DNA of 24,138 bases from positions 1 through 24,138 of IMG/VR virus record IMGVR_UViG_3300017727_000157. One strand, given 5' to 3'. Shown here piece after piece: positions 1-8,900 of the stretch (the stretch's first letter is position 1; every line of letters starts with the position of its first letter). The translations under genes and the position numbers were made by a program. The stretch is from a virus. Below the pieces are notes generated by a model. That model worked only from the letters and a program-made list of their open reading frames with translations, searched no databases and was not told where the DNA came from.

Positions 1-1029
1 AAAGAAGATTTTGTTAGCTATCTTTCTTTTAACAATTTCAATAGCTTTTTGTTTATCTCCATCTTTAAATGTAAATTCAACAGTATTACCCGTACCTTTT
101 AGATCAATATATTTTGGTGCATTAGGATCATCAAATTGATACCCTGCTTGTGTTGCTAATATTTGAGCTATAGCAGCATCATCTCCAGTCAAAGCTTCAG
201 CCTGTGAATCAAGCCATTGATCAAATGTAGTAATATCGTCTGGTAGACCTAGTTTTTTTAATCTGTCTTTGTTGTTAAACATTTGTCTAAAATCTGTAAG
301 AGTATACTCTTCGCCAGATTCAGTTACAAAGGCCGTCATCATTACCCCTAAATCATCTACAATTTTATTAGTTTCTACATCTAAATCAACTTTAATTCCA
401 CCATCATACTTCATTAAATCTAAAATAACTCCTGGGTTTTGAAAAGCATTAGGGTTTTTTTCAGGATCAGGCATAATAGTATATTGTCCTTTATCGTCTT
501 TACCCATGGTAACAACTTGTAGTTGTCCATTAGCCGGGTTAGTCATAAATTTTTTATCATTAAGGTTTCCAAAAGACTCAATACGTTTCATAAACGCCAT
601 GTCTGCTTCAGTAGCTGTTTTATTTTTTACCCTTTCTTGAGCGGCTGTATACCATCCATCATAAACTTTAGTTATGTTTTTAAAATTAGTATAACCATTT
701 TTCATTTCATTTAATCTCGTTTTGTAATCATGCATTTTAAATACACCTTTACGAACAAGCCTCATATTCATCATAAGTTGCTCTTGTTGGGATTGTGCAG
801 AATCTAATAAAGCTTCATCTAAAGATTGATTGTTTACATCAGGAAGTTCATTTAATTTTTCTATAGCAGATTGTGTAGCGTCTTCAACTGCCTGTTGATC
901 AGCTTTTCTTTTTTCGTTAAATAAACCTATTTGTCGTGATATAGTGTTAGCTACACTACCCCAATTCACTGGAGCTGCTGGATCTAGTCCTGCGTATGTA
1001 GAATATTTACTTTTATTAGATGTAGCCAT
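1..1029 (-). CDS. Probable internal virion / ejection protein (3' end cut by window)
   Basis: The frame is open from ATG at 1029 (protein begins MATSNKSKYSTYAG) to the window edge, giving 343 residues with no stop, so the C-terminus is missing. The N-terminal 120 residues are helical and rich in Gln, Glu and Lys, with coiled-coil character. The remainder is acidic and mixed alpha/beta. No signal peptide, membrane helix or catalytic motif is visible. The gene starts 6 bases after the stop of the 286-aa gene, so the two are probably co-transcribed from the promoter-like site at 1925-1932. In podoviruses of this layout, large helical proteins downstream of the tail hub are usually packaged inside the capsid and ejected with DNA. 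That role is inferred from position and composition only; I do not recognise the family. Confidence 0.8.
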   Translation of the reverse strand, partial: MATSNKSKYSTYAGLDPAAPVNWGSVANTISRQIGLFNEKRKADQQAVEDATQSAIEKLNELPDVNNQSLDEALLDSAQSQQEQLMMNMRLVRKGVFKMHDYKTRLNEMKNGYTNFKNITKVYDGWYTAAQERVKNKTATEADMAFMKRIESFGNLNDKKFMTNPANGQLQVVTMGKDDKGQYTIMPDPEKNPNAFQNPGVILDLMKYDGGIKVDLDVETNKIVDDLGVMMTAFVTESGEEYTLTDFRQMFNNKDRLKKLGLPDDITTFDQWLDSQAEALTGDDAAIAQILATQAGYQFDDPNAPKYIDLKGTGNTVEFTFKDGDKQKAIEIVKRKIANKIFF

Positions 1030-1035
1030 AAATTA

Positions 1036-1896
1036 TTAATTATCAAAAATCATTGAGGCCAAATCTTGTATGACGCTTGATTTCCCGCCTTTAAGATTTA
1101 ACAGCATTTGTTTCTTTTCAGAGTTGCTTAATTTATTAAATAAAGGATTATCAGTAAACATTTTTCTTGTTTTTTCATTAGTCGCATCAAAGCCTTGAGG
1201 AAGGCCAGTCTCCTTAAACACATCCATACTTCCAACTTGATTGATTATGTCACTTGTTAATTTATCATCTCTACCTTGTAAGTAACCTGGAATCATTCCG
1301 GCAGCACCTTGTAATCCTGAGGCTAATCCTTCTTGAGCTCCCGCCATAGCTTGGCTCGCCTGTCTATCGGCATCTTTAGCTCTAAGAGATTCGTCTTGAG
1401 CCATACCTACATTTATATCTATACCTTGTTGGTTTATACTTTGTTTAGAGTCAGCTTTCATTTTATTATTAGCATACAATGCCTCACCTAATGCTATTCT
1501 AGTTTTTTCACCTTGTTCGCCAGCTAAAGCTCCAACTCTACCAACTCCAGAAGCGACTGATCTTGCGTCACCTTCTTGAAGCGCTTGTAATGATTGTTGT
1601 TGTTGTTGTAAAGTCTCTTCAAATTGTTTGTTAAACGCATCTAACGGTACGTTAACTCCAGCATAAAAATCTTTTTCAGCCATTCTTTTGGCTTCGTCCA
1701 TTAATTGTTTGTTTTTTCTTTCTGCTTCAGCTTGTTTACGTCTCGCTGTAATCATACTGTCAATACCCATACCAAAACTAGCTAACCCAGATAATGCGCC
1801 AATACCTCCAGAAACTGCACCAAAGATTTCTTCTGTGCTCATTCCTTCACCGTCTTTATATCGGTCTTGATTTTGTTTTTGTTTCCACCTAGGCAT
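1036..1896 (-). CDS. Probable internal virion protein with glycine-rich helices
   Basis: This 286-aa protein starts at ATG 1896 behind an A/T leader. A second in-frame Met at residue 19 (1842) is a possible alternative start. A Gly/Ala/Ser-rich hydrophobic stretch at about residues 24-46 (IFGAVSGGIGALSGLASFG) and another at about 182-205 look like glycine-zipper or membrane-inserting helices. Between them is a polar region with a run of five Gln near residue 100, probably coiled coil. Amphipathic, glycine-rich helical proteins encoded just after the tail genes are typical of ejection proteins that help phage DNA cross the envelope, as P22 gp7/gp16/gp20 and T7 internal core proteins do. Function is inferred from composition and location; no specific homology is claimed. 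A TATCTTTG promoter-like site lies 28 bases upstream. Confidence 0.8.
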   Translation of the reverse strand: MPRWKQKQNQDRYKDGEGMSTEEIFGAVSGGIGALSGLASFGMGIDSMITARRKQAEAERKNKQLMDEAKRMAEKDFYAGVNVPLDAFNKQFEETLQQQQQSLQALQEGDARSVASGVGRVGALAGEQGEKTRIALGEALYANNKMKADSKQSINQQGIDINVGMAQDESLRAKDADRQASQAMAGAQEGLASGLQGAAGMIPGYLQGRDDKLTSDIINQVGSMDVFKETGLPQGFDATNEKTRKMFTDNPLFNKLSNSEKKQMLLNLKGGKSSVIQDLASMIFDN

Positions 1897-1924
1897 ATTA
1901 ATAATTTTTAATGGTTAGAATACA

Positions 1925-1932
1925 CAAAGATA
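1925..1932 (-). promoter_or_regulatory. Bacteroidota-type -7 promoter element (TATCTTTG)
   Basis: Minus-strand TATCTTTG followed by T, 28 bases upstream of the ATG at 1896, matches the Bacteroidota -7 consensus TAnnTTTG. I see no clear TTTG at the -33 spacing. It is one of five such sites, all in intergenic gaps and all facing the direction of transcription. Confidence 0.5.
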
Positions 1933-1939
1933 CTAAATT

Positions 1940-2695
1940 CTAAGGATAACTTTTCATGACATCACTACCTACTGAGAATAGTTCAACCGGACTGGTATTA
2001 CTGTTTGTTAAAGTAAATTCCATGTAATATCCTAAAACACCATGCGATTCCGCAATACTGTTTTTGTAGGACATTATAAAGTCTCCTTGTACAGGGATAT
2101 ATGCGTTAGGATCGGATGCGTCTACGGTAAGTGTATTGGCCGTCATTGAAGTGATTGATCCTACTAACTCAGGGGTTGTCTTTGCGTAGATAGCATCGCC
2201 TACACTTAGAATACTTCCTAAGGGTTCTGTGAATGTTATAACTGTAGCATTTGCAGCACCAGCAACAGCTGTAGCAGAACCTAAACCATTTGCAGATCTA
2301 AAGTTCCAATTTACAGTGTCAGCCTTACTTCTAATATATGTAAACCATTCTCCCTCTTTCTTTTCAAAATAAGCGCTTGCCATAGATCCACTGTTTAAAT
2401 CTGTATGTAAATCTGACACTGTCCAACTGTCGTCACTTTCTAAAGACAATGTTTTAAATAATTTTATATCTAATGTTGGTTTAGGATTAAACACACTAGT
2501 AATAGATGATGTTCCCTGAATACCATAATAGTTATTACGCAAAGAGTTTGTATTGTGTTGATATAAATTACCTCCTTTAAAAGAATAAAAGTAACTATTC
2601 ATACCAATCATAAAGTCTGGATAGAAAGTATAGAACGATGGCCAGCCTTTGCTGCCGTCACTATATGATAATGTTTGTAATGTTTCTATTGCCAT
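1940..2695 (-). CDS. Muzzle-associated tail protein (WPSFYTFYP module)
   Basis: A 251-aa protein. Residues 18-95 carry the pattern WPSFYTFYPDFM, then YFYSFKGGNLYQHN, RNNYYG, SSITSVFN and KLFKTLSLES. From memory, this pattern is characteristic of a module found in large tail hub / stabilisation (muzzle-like) proteins of short-tailed Bacteroidota and marine phages. Here it is a separate small gene rather than part of the 1722-aa protein upstream, from which it is separated by three repeat-protein genes. Residues about 137-210 (VITFTEPLG, LSVGDAIY, ITSMTANTLTVD) form a probable small beta-domain insertion like those in the 331-aa ring protein and the capsid protein. It most likely completes or decorates the tail tip. 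The alternative is an independent minor tail protein. Confidence 0.75.
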   Translation of the reverse strand: MAIETLQTLSYSDGSKGWPSFYTFYPDFMIGMNSYFYSFKGGNLYQHNTNSLRNNYYGIQGTSSITSVFNPKPTLDIKLFKTLSLESDDSWTVSDLHTDLNSGSMASAYFEKKEGEWFTYIRSKADTVNWNFRSANGLGSATAVAGAANATVITFTEPLGSILSVGDAIYAKTTPELVGSITSMTANTLTVDASDPNAYIPVQGDFIMSYKNSIAESHGVLGYYMEFTLTNSNTSPVELFSVGSDVMKSYP

Positions 2696-2705
2696 ATCTT
2701 TTTAT

Positions 2706-3647
2706 TTAACATAATTGAGGATAACCTAAATTCACAACACCACTACTATTTACTTGAATATAATTTCTGTTATTACTTCCAGTGCCACTTAAATAATAAT
2801 ACCCACCAATTAAAGTGGTTGTTCCAGCAGAATCACTGTAACAAGTATCCCCAGTAGCTGGCAGCGTGCCACTTCCATCGTGATAATAAGTTTGATTAGC
2901 TGGAGGGTTTGATCCGTCAAATGGACACACTCCGTTAAAGTTACCCATAGTGGATGAGCTGTATGATGTTAATGCTGAAGGACATGATGTGACAGAAGCT
3001 ACTACACCCGCTCCTCCTGTTATTTCTATATAAATCCCACTTCCAGTTGTAGCAATTTTATAAAAACCATTACCTAACACAGTAGTTTTACATAAATCAC
3101 TGTAGCATACATCTGTTGCAACCGGAGGCTGACCAGAAGATCCGTTATGGTAATAAGTTTGATTTATAGTAGCAGCACATGCGTTAGTTGATGTGGTTTT
3201 AACCAAACTAGACGTAAACGCTACCCCTACTGAAATTGTGCCAACACTAGCAACAACACCTGAACCACCTGTTATTTGCATAAACGTAGTTGAAGTTAAC
3301 TTATAATATCCATTACCTAAAACATTTTGTCCAGGATCTGAATAACATACGTTAGTTGCAACAGGCGTACTTCCTGAACCTGTATGGTAATATGTTTGAT
3401 TTATTGTTGCTCCACATGCAGCTGACTCGCTTGCTTCTACCGTAGAAGAACTGAATGTTGTACACTCACAAGTATATGTTGTACTTAAAACAGGTGTGCT
3501 AGGCGCACCCGTTTGTTGTCTAAATGTATTGCTAGACGTTTTGTACCAACCGTTTGGAGCCGCTGTTGTCAATGCCGCATTTGTATATATGGCTGTAGCG
3601 GTTGCAAAGGAAGTTGTGTTTAAAAAGTAGGTTCCTTGCGTGGGCAT
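2706..3647 (-). CDS. Repeat protein with one type-A and three type-B TYY...GYY modules
   Basis: This 313-aa protein is built almost wholly of repeats. The N-terminal type-A module (residues 5-62) begins MPTQGTYFLN and contains LTTAAPNGWYK. Three type-B modules follow at about 78-135, 157-222 and 241-313, with cores QTYYHTGSG, QTYYHNGSS and QTYYHDGSG, each continuing to CYSD and GYY/GFY and ending in an ITGGxGVV or VNSSGVV strand. The composition (Gly, Ser, Thr, Tyr, Cys; few charged residues) suggests an extracellular beta-rich, disulfide-stabilised rod. There is no signal peptide. The first 29 bases of the gene match those of the neighbouring 332-aa gene at 28 positions, indicating recent duplication or gene conversion. 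Its place after the tail-hub gene, which carries the same repeats at its C-terminus, suggests a tail-tip adhesin or fibre component. Function is inferred. Confidence 0.8.
   Translation of the reverse strand: MPTQGTYFLNTTSFATATAIYTNAALTTAAPNGWYKTSSNTFRQQTGAPSTPVLSTTYTCECTTFSSSTVEASESAACGATINQTYYHTGSGSTPVATNVCYSDPGQNVLGNGYYKLTSTTFMQITGGSGVVASVGTISVGVAFTSSLVKTTSTNACAATINQTYYHNGSSGQPPVATDVCYSDLCKTTVLGNGFYKIATTGSGIYIEITGGAGVVASVTSCPSALTSYSSSTMGNFNGVCPFDGSNPPANQTYYHDGSGTLPATGDTCYSDSAGTTTLIGGYYYLSGTGSNNRNYIQVNSSGVVNLGYPQLC
3619..3647 (-). repeat. 29-bp 5' coding repeat, copy 1
   Basis: These first 29 bases of the 313-aa gene are the same as 4632-4660 (start of the 332-aa gene) except for one base (G versus T at the third position of codon 2). 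Both encode MPTQGTYFLN. Similarity fades but persists through the codons for LTTAAPNGWYK, so the N-terminal module was duplicated or converted recently relative to the rest. Confidence 0.85.
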
Positions 3648-3661
3648 TTATTTTATTTTAT

Positions 3662-4660
3662 TTATGGGGCACAATTGCTTATTCCCGCTACATACCCGTC
3701 AGTTCCAGTAATATGAATCTTTTTATTTGCTGAGCCGTCTACATAGTGATAATGTTTTGGATCAGCTACTGCTGTACCTGCTGAGTTTGTAAACATCGTA
3801 TCACCTGCTACTGGATAAGTTCCGCTTCCGTTATGATAGTAAGTTGTTCCTGGCGTTAATGAACATACTCCAAGGAAGTTACCACCTATTGTAGCTGTAA
3901 ACGATGTTAAACTTGAACATCCAGTACAACACACATCATCTGCACTTGTTCCTACACATAAGCTAATTGAAGTTGCACAATCTGAACATGTAGTTTGTGT
4001 TCCTAAAGTTCCTGTTCCTCCCGTTACTTCTCTATAAACAATAGCTCCTCCGTTACCAGGGTTAAATGAATAGAATCCATTACTTGCAACTGTAGTTCCG
4101 TCAGCTGTACTATATAATATAGTTGAAGTTGCAAAAGTTGTTTGGTTCATGTAATATGTACCTGACACACCTGTACAACATCCTATTGCTGCTGTACTAC
4201 CAAATGTTAATCCTACTGCCGGGAAACATGTAGCACACGATACTGCTGTGCTTAAACCTGTTCCATCTTCTGCATCACTTGTTTTTTCTCTACTTTGAGA
4301 ACTATATGAATAAAATTGATTAGCTGCAAAACTACTCAATAATGGATTTGTATAAATACTGTTTGTTGCTGTAAAAGAAGTTTCTACATAAAATGATGAA
4401 GTAGTCCCAGAACAACATGCTGCGAATGCTGACGCTCCGTAACCTAAAGTCAAAAGAACTCCACATGTAGTACATGCAGCTGAAGGGCCTAGCGCACCAG
4501 TACCTCCAGTTACCTCTCTATAAACATTGTTATTGTCTTTATACCATCCGTTAGGAGCAGCTGTTGTTAACGTTGCTTCTGTATATATATTTGTAGCAGT
4601 GTTGGCGTTTCCTGAAGCCCAGACTGTATCATTTAAAAAGTAGGTTCCTTGCGTTGGCAT
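3662..4660 (-). CDS. Cysteine-rich repeat protein with three type-A and one type-B modules
   Basis: This 332-aa paralogue of the flanking repeat genes also begins MPTQGTYFLN. Type-A modules span about residues 5-85, 88-164 and 167-249, and a type-B module (TTYYHNGSG core) spans 251-332. Each type-A unit runs TYY/TYF, then a YT or YS turn, then GWYK/GFYS, often REVTGGTG, then a cysteine cluster. In the third unit the cysteines lie at 225, 228, 235, 244, 245 and 248 (CxxC, C, CCxxC). Units 1 and 2 keep only CxxC and CC (63/66/82/83 and 142/145/161/162). The clusters could form disulfides or bind a metal. No signal peptide or catalytic motif is seen. Context within the tail gene block implies a structural or receptor-binding virion protein. 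A 60-base gap separates it from the previous gene. Confidence 0.8.
   Translation of the reverse strand: MPTQGTYFLNDTVWASGNANTATNIYTEATLTTAAPNGWYKDNNNVYREVTGGTGALGPSAACTTCGVLLTLGYGASAFAACCSGTTSSFYVETSFTATNSIYTNPLLSSFAANQFYSYSSQSREKTSDAEDGTGLSTAVSCATCFPAVGLTFGSTAAIGCCTGVSGTYYMNQTTFATSTILYSTADGTTVASNGFYSFNPGNGGAIVYREVTGGTGTLGTQTTCSDCATSISLCVGTSADDVCCTGCSSLTSFTATIGGNFLGVCSLTPGTTYYHNGSGTYPVAGDTMFTNSAGTAVADPKHYHYVDGSANKKIHITGTDGYVAGISNCAP
4632..4660 (-). repeat. 29-bp 5' coding repeat, copy 2
   Basis: Partner of 3619-3647 with one mismatch; it encodes the identical N-terminus MPTQGTYFLN. The match covers only the start of the gene, so it is a marker of paralogous duplication rather than an insertion element or attachment site. 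Confidence 0.85.
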
Positions 4661-4678
4661 AAACTAATAATTTTATTC

Positions 4679-4692
4679 TTGTAAATTTACAA
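4679..4692. repeat. 14-bp perfect palindrome TTGTAAATTTACAA beside an A/T run
   Basis: This self-complementary 14-mer lies in the 60-base gap between the 166-aa and 332-aa repeat genes. On the minus strand it directly follows a T run, and it precedes the ATG at 4660. It has no loop, and the T run is on the wrong side for a minus-strand terminator. It may be an operator or simply A/T-rich spacer; I assign no function. Confidence 0.4.
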
Positions 4693-4720
4693 AAAAAAAA
4701 TATAATATCCTTAAGGTTGA

Positions 4721-5221
4721 CTAAGGAGTTCCACAAGCTTCAAGTAGCGCTACAAACCCTGTATTATTTGTAATTCTAAAAAACGTACTTGTTCCAGATG
4801 CATTAGTGTGATAATAATCATTAGCTAAAGGATTTACTCCGTTAGCGTCGGAGTAGACTAGCTCTCCAGCCGCAGGTATAGTTCCGGATCCGTTATGATA
4901 ATATGTTTGTGTATAGTTAGTGTCTCCACACACCCCGTTAAAAGTCCCTCCTATTGTTGCAGAAAAAGCTGTAAGTGTTGTTCCACAACCAACACAACAG
5001 ACTTCAGATGCTGAAGTAGAGTCATAGCATAACGACAATGCATCTCCACAGGTCGGACAATTTGCAGCTGCTTGCAGAATACCATTCACCTGTCTACGAG
5101 CAATAGTACCTAAAGAATAATAACCGTCAGCAGCTAAAGTGTTTAGCGCTTGATCAGTGTATAAAGAAATTGCATTTGCAAAACTTAATCCATCAAAGTA
5201 ATATGTTGCTCTTGTTGCCAT
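4721..5221 (-). CDS. Small repeat protein with one type-A and one type-B module
   Basis: This 166-aa protein is the shortest of three consecutive paralogues. Residues 5-79 are a type-A module (ATYYFDG, LYTD, DGYYS) ending in a full cysteine set at 55, 58, 65, 75, 76 and 79 (CPTC, LCYD, CCVGC). Residues 81-166 are a type-B module (QTYYHNGSG, LVYSD, NDYYH) ending in CGTP. It begins MATRATYY rather than MPTQGTYF, so it is the more divergent member. Only 7 bases separate it from the tail-hub gene upstream, whose C-terminus carries type-B modules and a remnant of the LCYD...CC cluster. It probably assembles at the tail tip. The repeat family is not one I can name, and receptor binding is an inference from position and composition. 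Confidence 0.8.
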   Translation of the reverse strand: MATRATYYFDGLSFANAISLYTDQALNTLAADGYYSLGTIARRQVNGILQAAANCPTCGDALSLCYDSTSASEVCCVGCGTTLTAFSATIGGTFNGVCGDTNYTQTYYHNGSGTIPAAGELVYSDANGVNPLANDYYHTNASGTSTFFRITNNTGFVALLEACGTP

Positions 5222-5228
5222 AATTTAT

Positions 5229-5984
5229 TTAACAATTTTGTAATCCATTTCCGTCTATATCTCCCGAGCCGTCAGTTCCAAACCATACGTTAGCAGCTCC
5301 ATTAGTTCCAACACTATACAATAACACTATACCTGTAGCAACCGTTCCTGTATTATCACTATATATAGTAGTTCCAGCACCGTCACTTGGCCCTGTTCCT
5401 GTTGTAGTATAATATACTTCGTCTAAAACTCCAGAATACATACACGCTGTTTGAGGGTTTGCTTGTTGTTTGGTGTTGAACGGATAGTAAGTTACCGTAG
5501 GGCAAGTTACTACCGCATATACTTGTCCAGTACCTAAGTTTAAATTAATAAATTCTGTTGAAGATATTCTGTAGTATCCGTCAGTCAACTTAGTCTGCCC
5601 TTGATCTGAATAACAGAAGTCTCCAGCTTGAGGCGCTGCATTAGCCCCAGTATGATAGTATGTCTGATCTATTGATTGTGTACATATAGTTGATATTTGA
5701 GGATCATTTACACTAGAATTAAATGCCTTTATTGCACAACTTCCATTACTAACAACCACTCCACTACCATTAACTTGTATCCACTCATTATTACTTCCCA
5801 CTTCATAATATCCAGATTGTAATCTTGTACTTGATGCGCTGTCATCACATGTGGAAGAAGAATAAACAGTATCACCAATTGAAGGTAATACGTTTACACC
5901 ATCATGATAATATGTTTGACTTGCAGGCTGTACACACGCTATAGCTATAGAAGACTGTACTGTACTTGATAAATATGGTGTACA
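5229..5984 (-). repeat. Three type-B protein repeats at the C-terminus of the muzzle-like gene
   Basis: Coding repeats of about 78-90 residues: residues 1472-1554 (QTYYHDG), 1555-1632 (QTYYHTG) and 1633-1722 (EVYYTTTG, degenerate). Shared landmarks are a Cys before the core, a YS turn 10-15 residues later, GYY/GYYR about 10 further on, a beta strand with GxGxV, and a closing Cys. They match modules in the next three genes, so the repeat cluster crosses a gene boundary and extends to 2706. Confidence 0.8.
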
Positions 5985-8900
5985 GAAATCTCCACAACCA
6001 CAACACGCATCACCGACTACACTAGCATCATAACAGAACGAAGCTGAGTTAGTTGTTCTGTAATCGTATATTAAATATAAGTATTGATTTTGAACAGGTA
6101 AATTTATTGAAGATATTGTTGCTTGATATAATCCACTTGAAGGACTGTTTACATCTGAGTTTGGCACTGTAGTTGCAGCAGCCAATAACGCATTTATATC
6201 GGTACTATTATTATCATACAAAGTGTTTGATGATAGCCATGCAAAATTATCATTGTTTACTACCCATGTATAGTCATCAAAATTAATTTTATTTGACCTT
6301 ACCGTTACGTTAGATCCTGAGTAAGGATATACACCTATTGATCTTGTTCCTGATTGTATAAAATATTGTGAAGCTATTTGAACGTCTGATCCAAAAGTCA
6401 TCATGTTTGATGCTACTGGACTTGATACATTAGCATCATTCCATTTAAATTCGTTATGAATAAACTTACCAACATCTTCACTTGAACTTATACCTACTTG
6501 AACTACTACTAAAGAAGTTTCTGTAGGACAGTTACATGTTATATCGTAGTCGGCTGATGGGTTTGGCGTAACCGTAACTAAAACAGTTGTTGGACTATTT
6601 TTAGTTTTATTAAAATTTAAACTTCCACTAGTTGTAGCATTACTTACTGAAGCTACTTGAGTGCCGTCCCAAACCATACTTACACTCATAGTTCCTGACG
6701 AAATAGTATAATCAAACACTACATTACCAATTACATTTCCTATTTCTATTGTATATTCTTGAGCACTTGTAGAATTTACTAATGATTTTTGTGTTCCACA
6801 AGGTAATATTACCGGTGGTAATGGTACTGTATCTCCATTAGTGCTTAATACATATTCGTCCATATACGGATCATAAGCTCCTAGTTTCTGTGTATTTAAC
6901 TGAACATTAAACTGATCTCTAAACCATGATCTCATTCCGGTGTCAGATATAACTTCTAACGCATCATTATTAGCTGATGTACCTTTTAGTTTTATTACAG
7001 CAGTTCTTTTAGTGTCGGTAAAATACATGTCATAACCCCAAGAGCTGAAGCTTTCTGGGTTGTAACTAATACCATACTCTTCTATTCTAGCTATTTGTGT
7101 TCCTAAAACTTGAGGCACTGATGCAATAACACCACCACCTGTTGAATCACTAATAAGATTTTTTCCAGTTAACACATAACTTATCTTATCTTCTTGCAAC
7201 ACAAGAATATCTGTTTCTCTTGAATGCAGTTTCATTATAGGGCCAAAGCTTGTTTCTAAATCTTTGAAATTTACTAACCCTAAATTAAATTCATTTAAGT
7301 TATTTAAATTAGAATTACTACTATATATACCACTGTATGTTAATTCAGCAAATCTATCTGCTTCTTTAAAATCTTCTTTTGACACCGCCAAAACTCTTTC
7401 ACCTAAGTTTACAGCTTGACCATCTAACGCATCTAATACTTTGTAACTTTCTACTCCATTTCCAAAAGTGTAACAATTAAAAAACGGTAATGTTACAATA
7501 GCATCTTGCGTTGCAGTTTGAGCTTGGTCTCCATCGCCATTACCACCCATGTGATAACCACCTATAACGTCATAAGCTTCAGATGAATCATAAAACAAAT
7601 TAGGATCTGCATCCGCAGGTTGTGTTTCCCATACAATTAAATTATTAGCTCTAGTAACCACTATCTCAGCTTCCATGAACCAAGTTTTCCCACCGTTAGC
7701 ACACGCAATTACCCCACTTCTACAAGCTAAATATAATGGAGAAGCCGCATCACCTGGCGTTGCTTGCCAAAATTGGAAGCTAGGTGTCCATGGTGCTGGA
7801 CATTGTACAGCTCCAGGGCTAGTAGCAATTGTATTAATAAAAACAGGGTTTTGTAACCTTCCATCACCGTCATCAATAACATCTCCTGCTGCTGGATTTA
7901 TAAAATCTCCCTGAAACCAAGCATGTAAGTCATCATAATCTTGTGAAGAAACATAAGTGTTTTCCCATATATAGTCTATACCAGGACATCCACTTGCATC
8001 ATGTCTGCCTATTCTCCATTTTATTTTTACACTAGACTGTGCTGGTATTGTATAGTTGTCAGTAACATTATTAGAGTCAGTAGTAAAAGCCGGATACTGT
8101 AAATAAGGAGTGCAATAAGATCTGCTAGTATCGGATGCAGTTTTTTCACCCGCATCAATAACAGCATTTGAGTCTAAATTAATACTAAAGTTTTGAGCTC
8201 TAATTTGCATATAAAGCCCCGCTAACTGATTAGAATCAGTAGGAGCCTCGCCCTCAAGTTCTAAAAAATTTGATGATTCAGCGCTAACATCTAACACTTG
8301 ACATGTGACCTCTCTATTCAGCGGCCCACTTGCATCAGTTTTAACAATTAATAAATCACCTTTCTGTACTTTGTTTTGATTATCACCTTCTAACTTAAAG
8401 TATATAACTCTTGTTGTTTGACTTTGATAATAAAAACTAGAATATATTGTCTCATACCCTCCTTCACTTGGTTTTAAAACAAACTTATATTTTGTAGCCC
8501 ATGTAGGGGGATAATTCTCTATATTAACTTTTATTTTATTTTGATCAACAGAAGCTGAAGCTGGAACAAAAGTTGTATTGAACTCTGAGACTAATACTGT
8601 AGAAGCCCTACCATAATCGTCCATATATACAATTCCTGTTTCATAGTCTCTATTACTATGCAGAGAAGATGTGTCTTGACTAGAAGTAAAAGTTCCTTGA
8701 CCTCTTGTAAAATAAAAATATTCATACACATCAGTCGTTCCTGAATTATACTTCATAGCTAACACTTGCAAGGAAAACACATTTGATCCTACTGTAGATC
8801 CTATTCTAAAACCTTGTTGTGTTTGAGAATCAATACTACTGTTTGATTTAGTAAACACACAATTAGTAGGAACTATTGTAACAGTGTTAAATAAGTCTGT

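Noticed and set aside
523-714. 63-aa plus-strand frame
   Set aside because: It lies antisense to the open minus-strand coding frame at 1-1029, has no promoter or leader, and its composition is that of a shadow frame.
4661-4720. Intrinsic terminator between the 166-aa and 332-aa genes
   Set aside because: The TTGTAAATTTACAA palindrome has no loop and the T run precedes it on the minus strand; the CCTTAAGG palindrome before the T run is too short to form a hairpin.
2706-5984. Diversity-generating retroelement acting on the repeat proteins
   Set aside because: No reverse transcriptase, template repeat or adenine-specific variation is visible in the window, and the differences between modules are not limited to adenine positions.
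2706-5984. CRISPR array or tandem DNA repeat
   Set aside because: Similarity is at protein level with variable spacing of 60-90 codons; there are no short identical DNA repeats with unique spacers.
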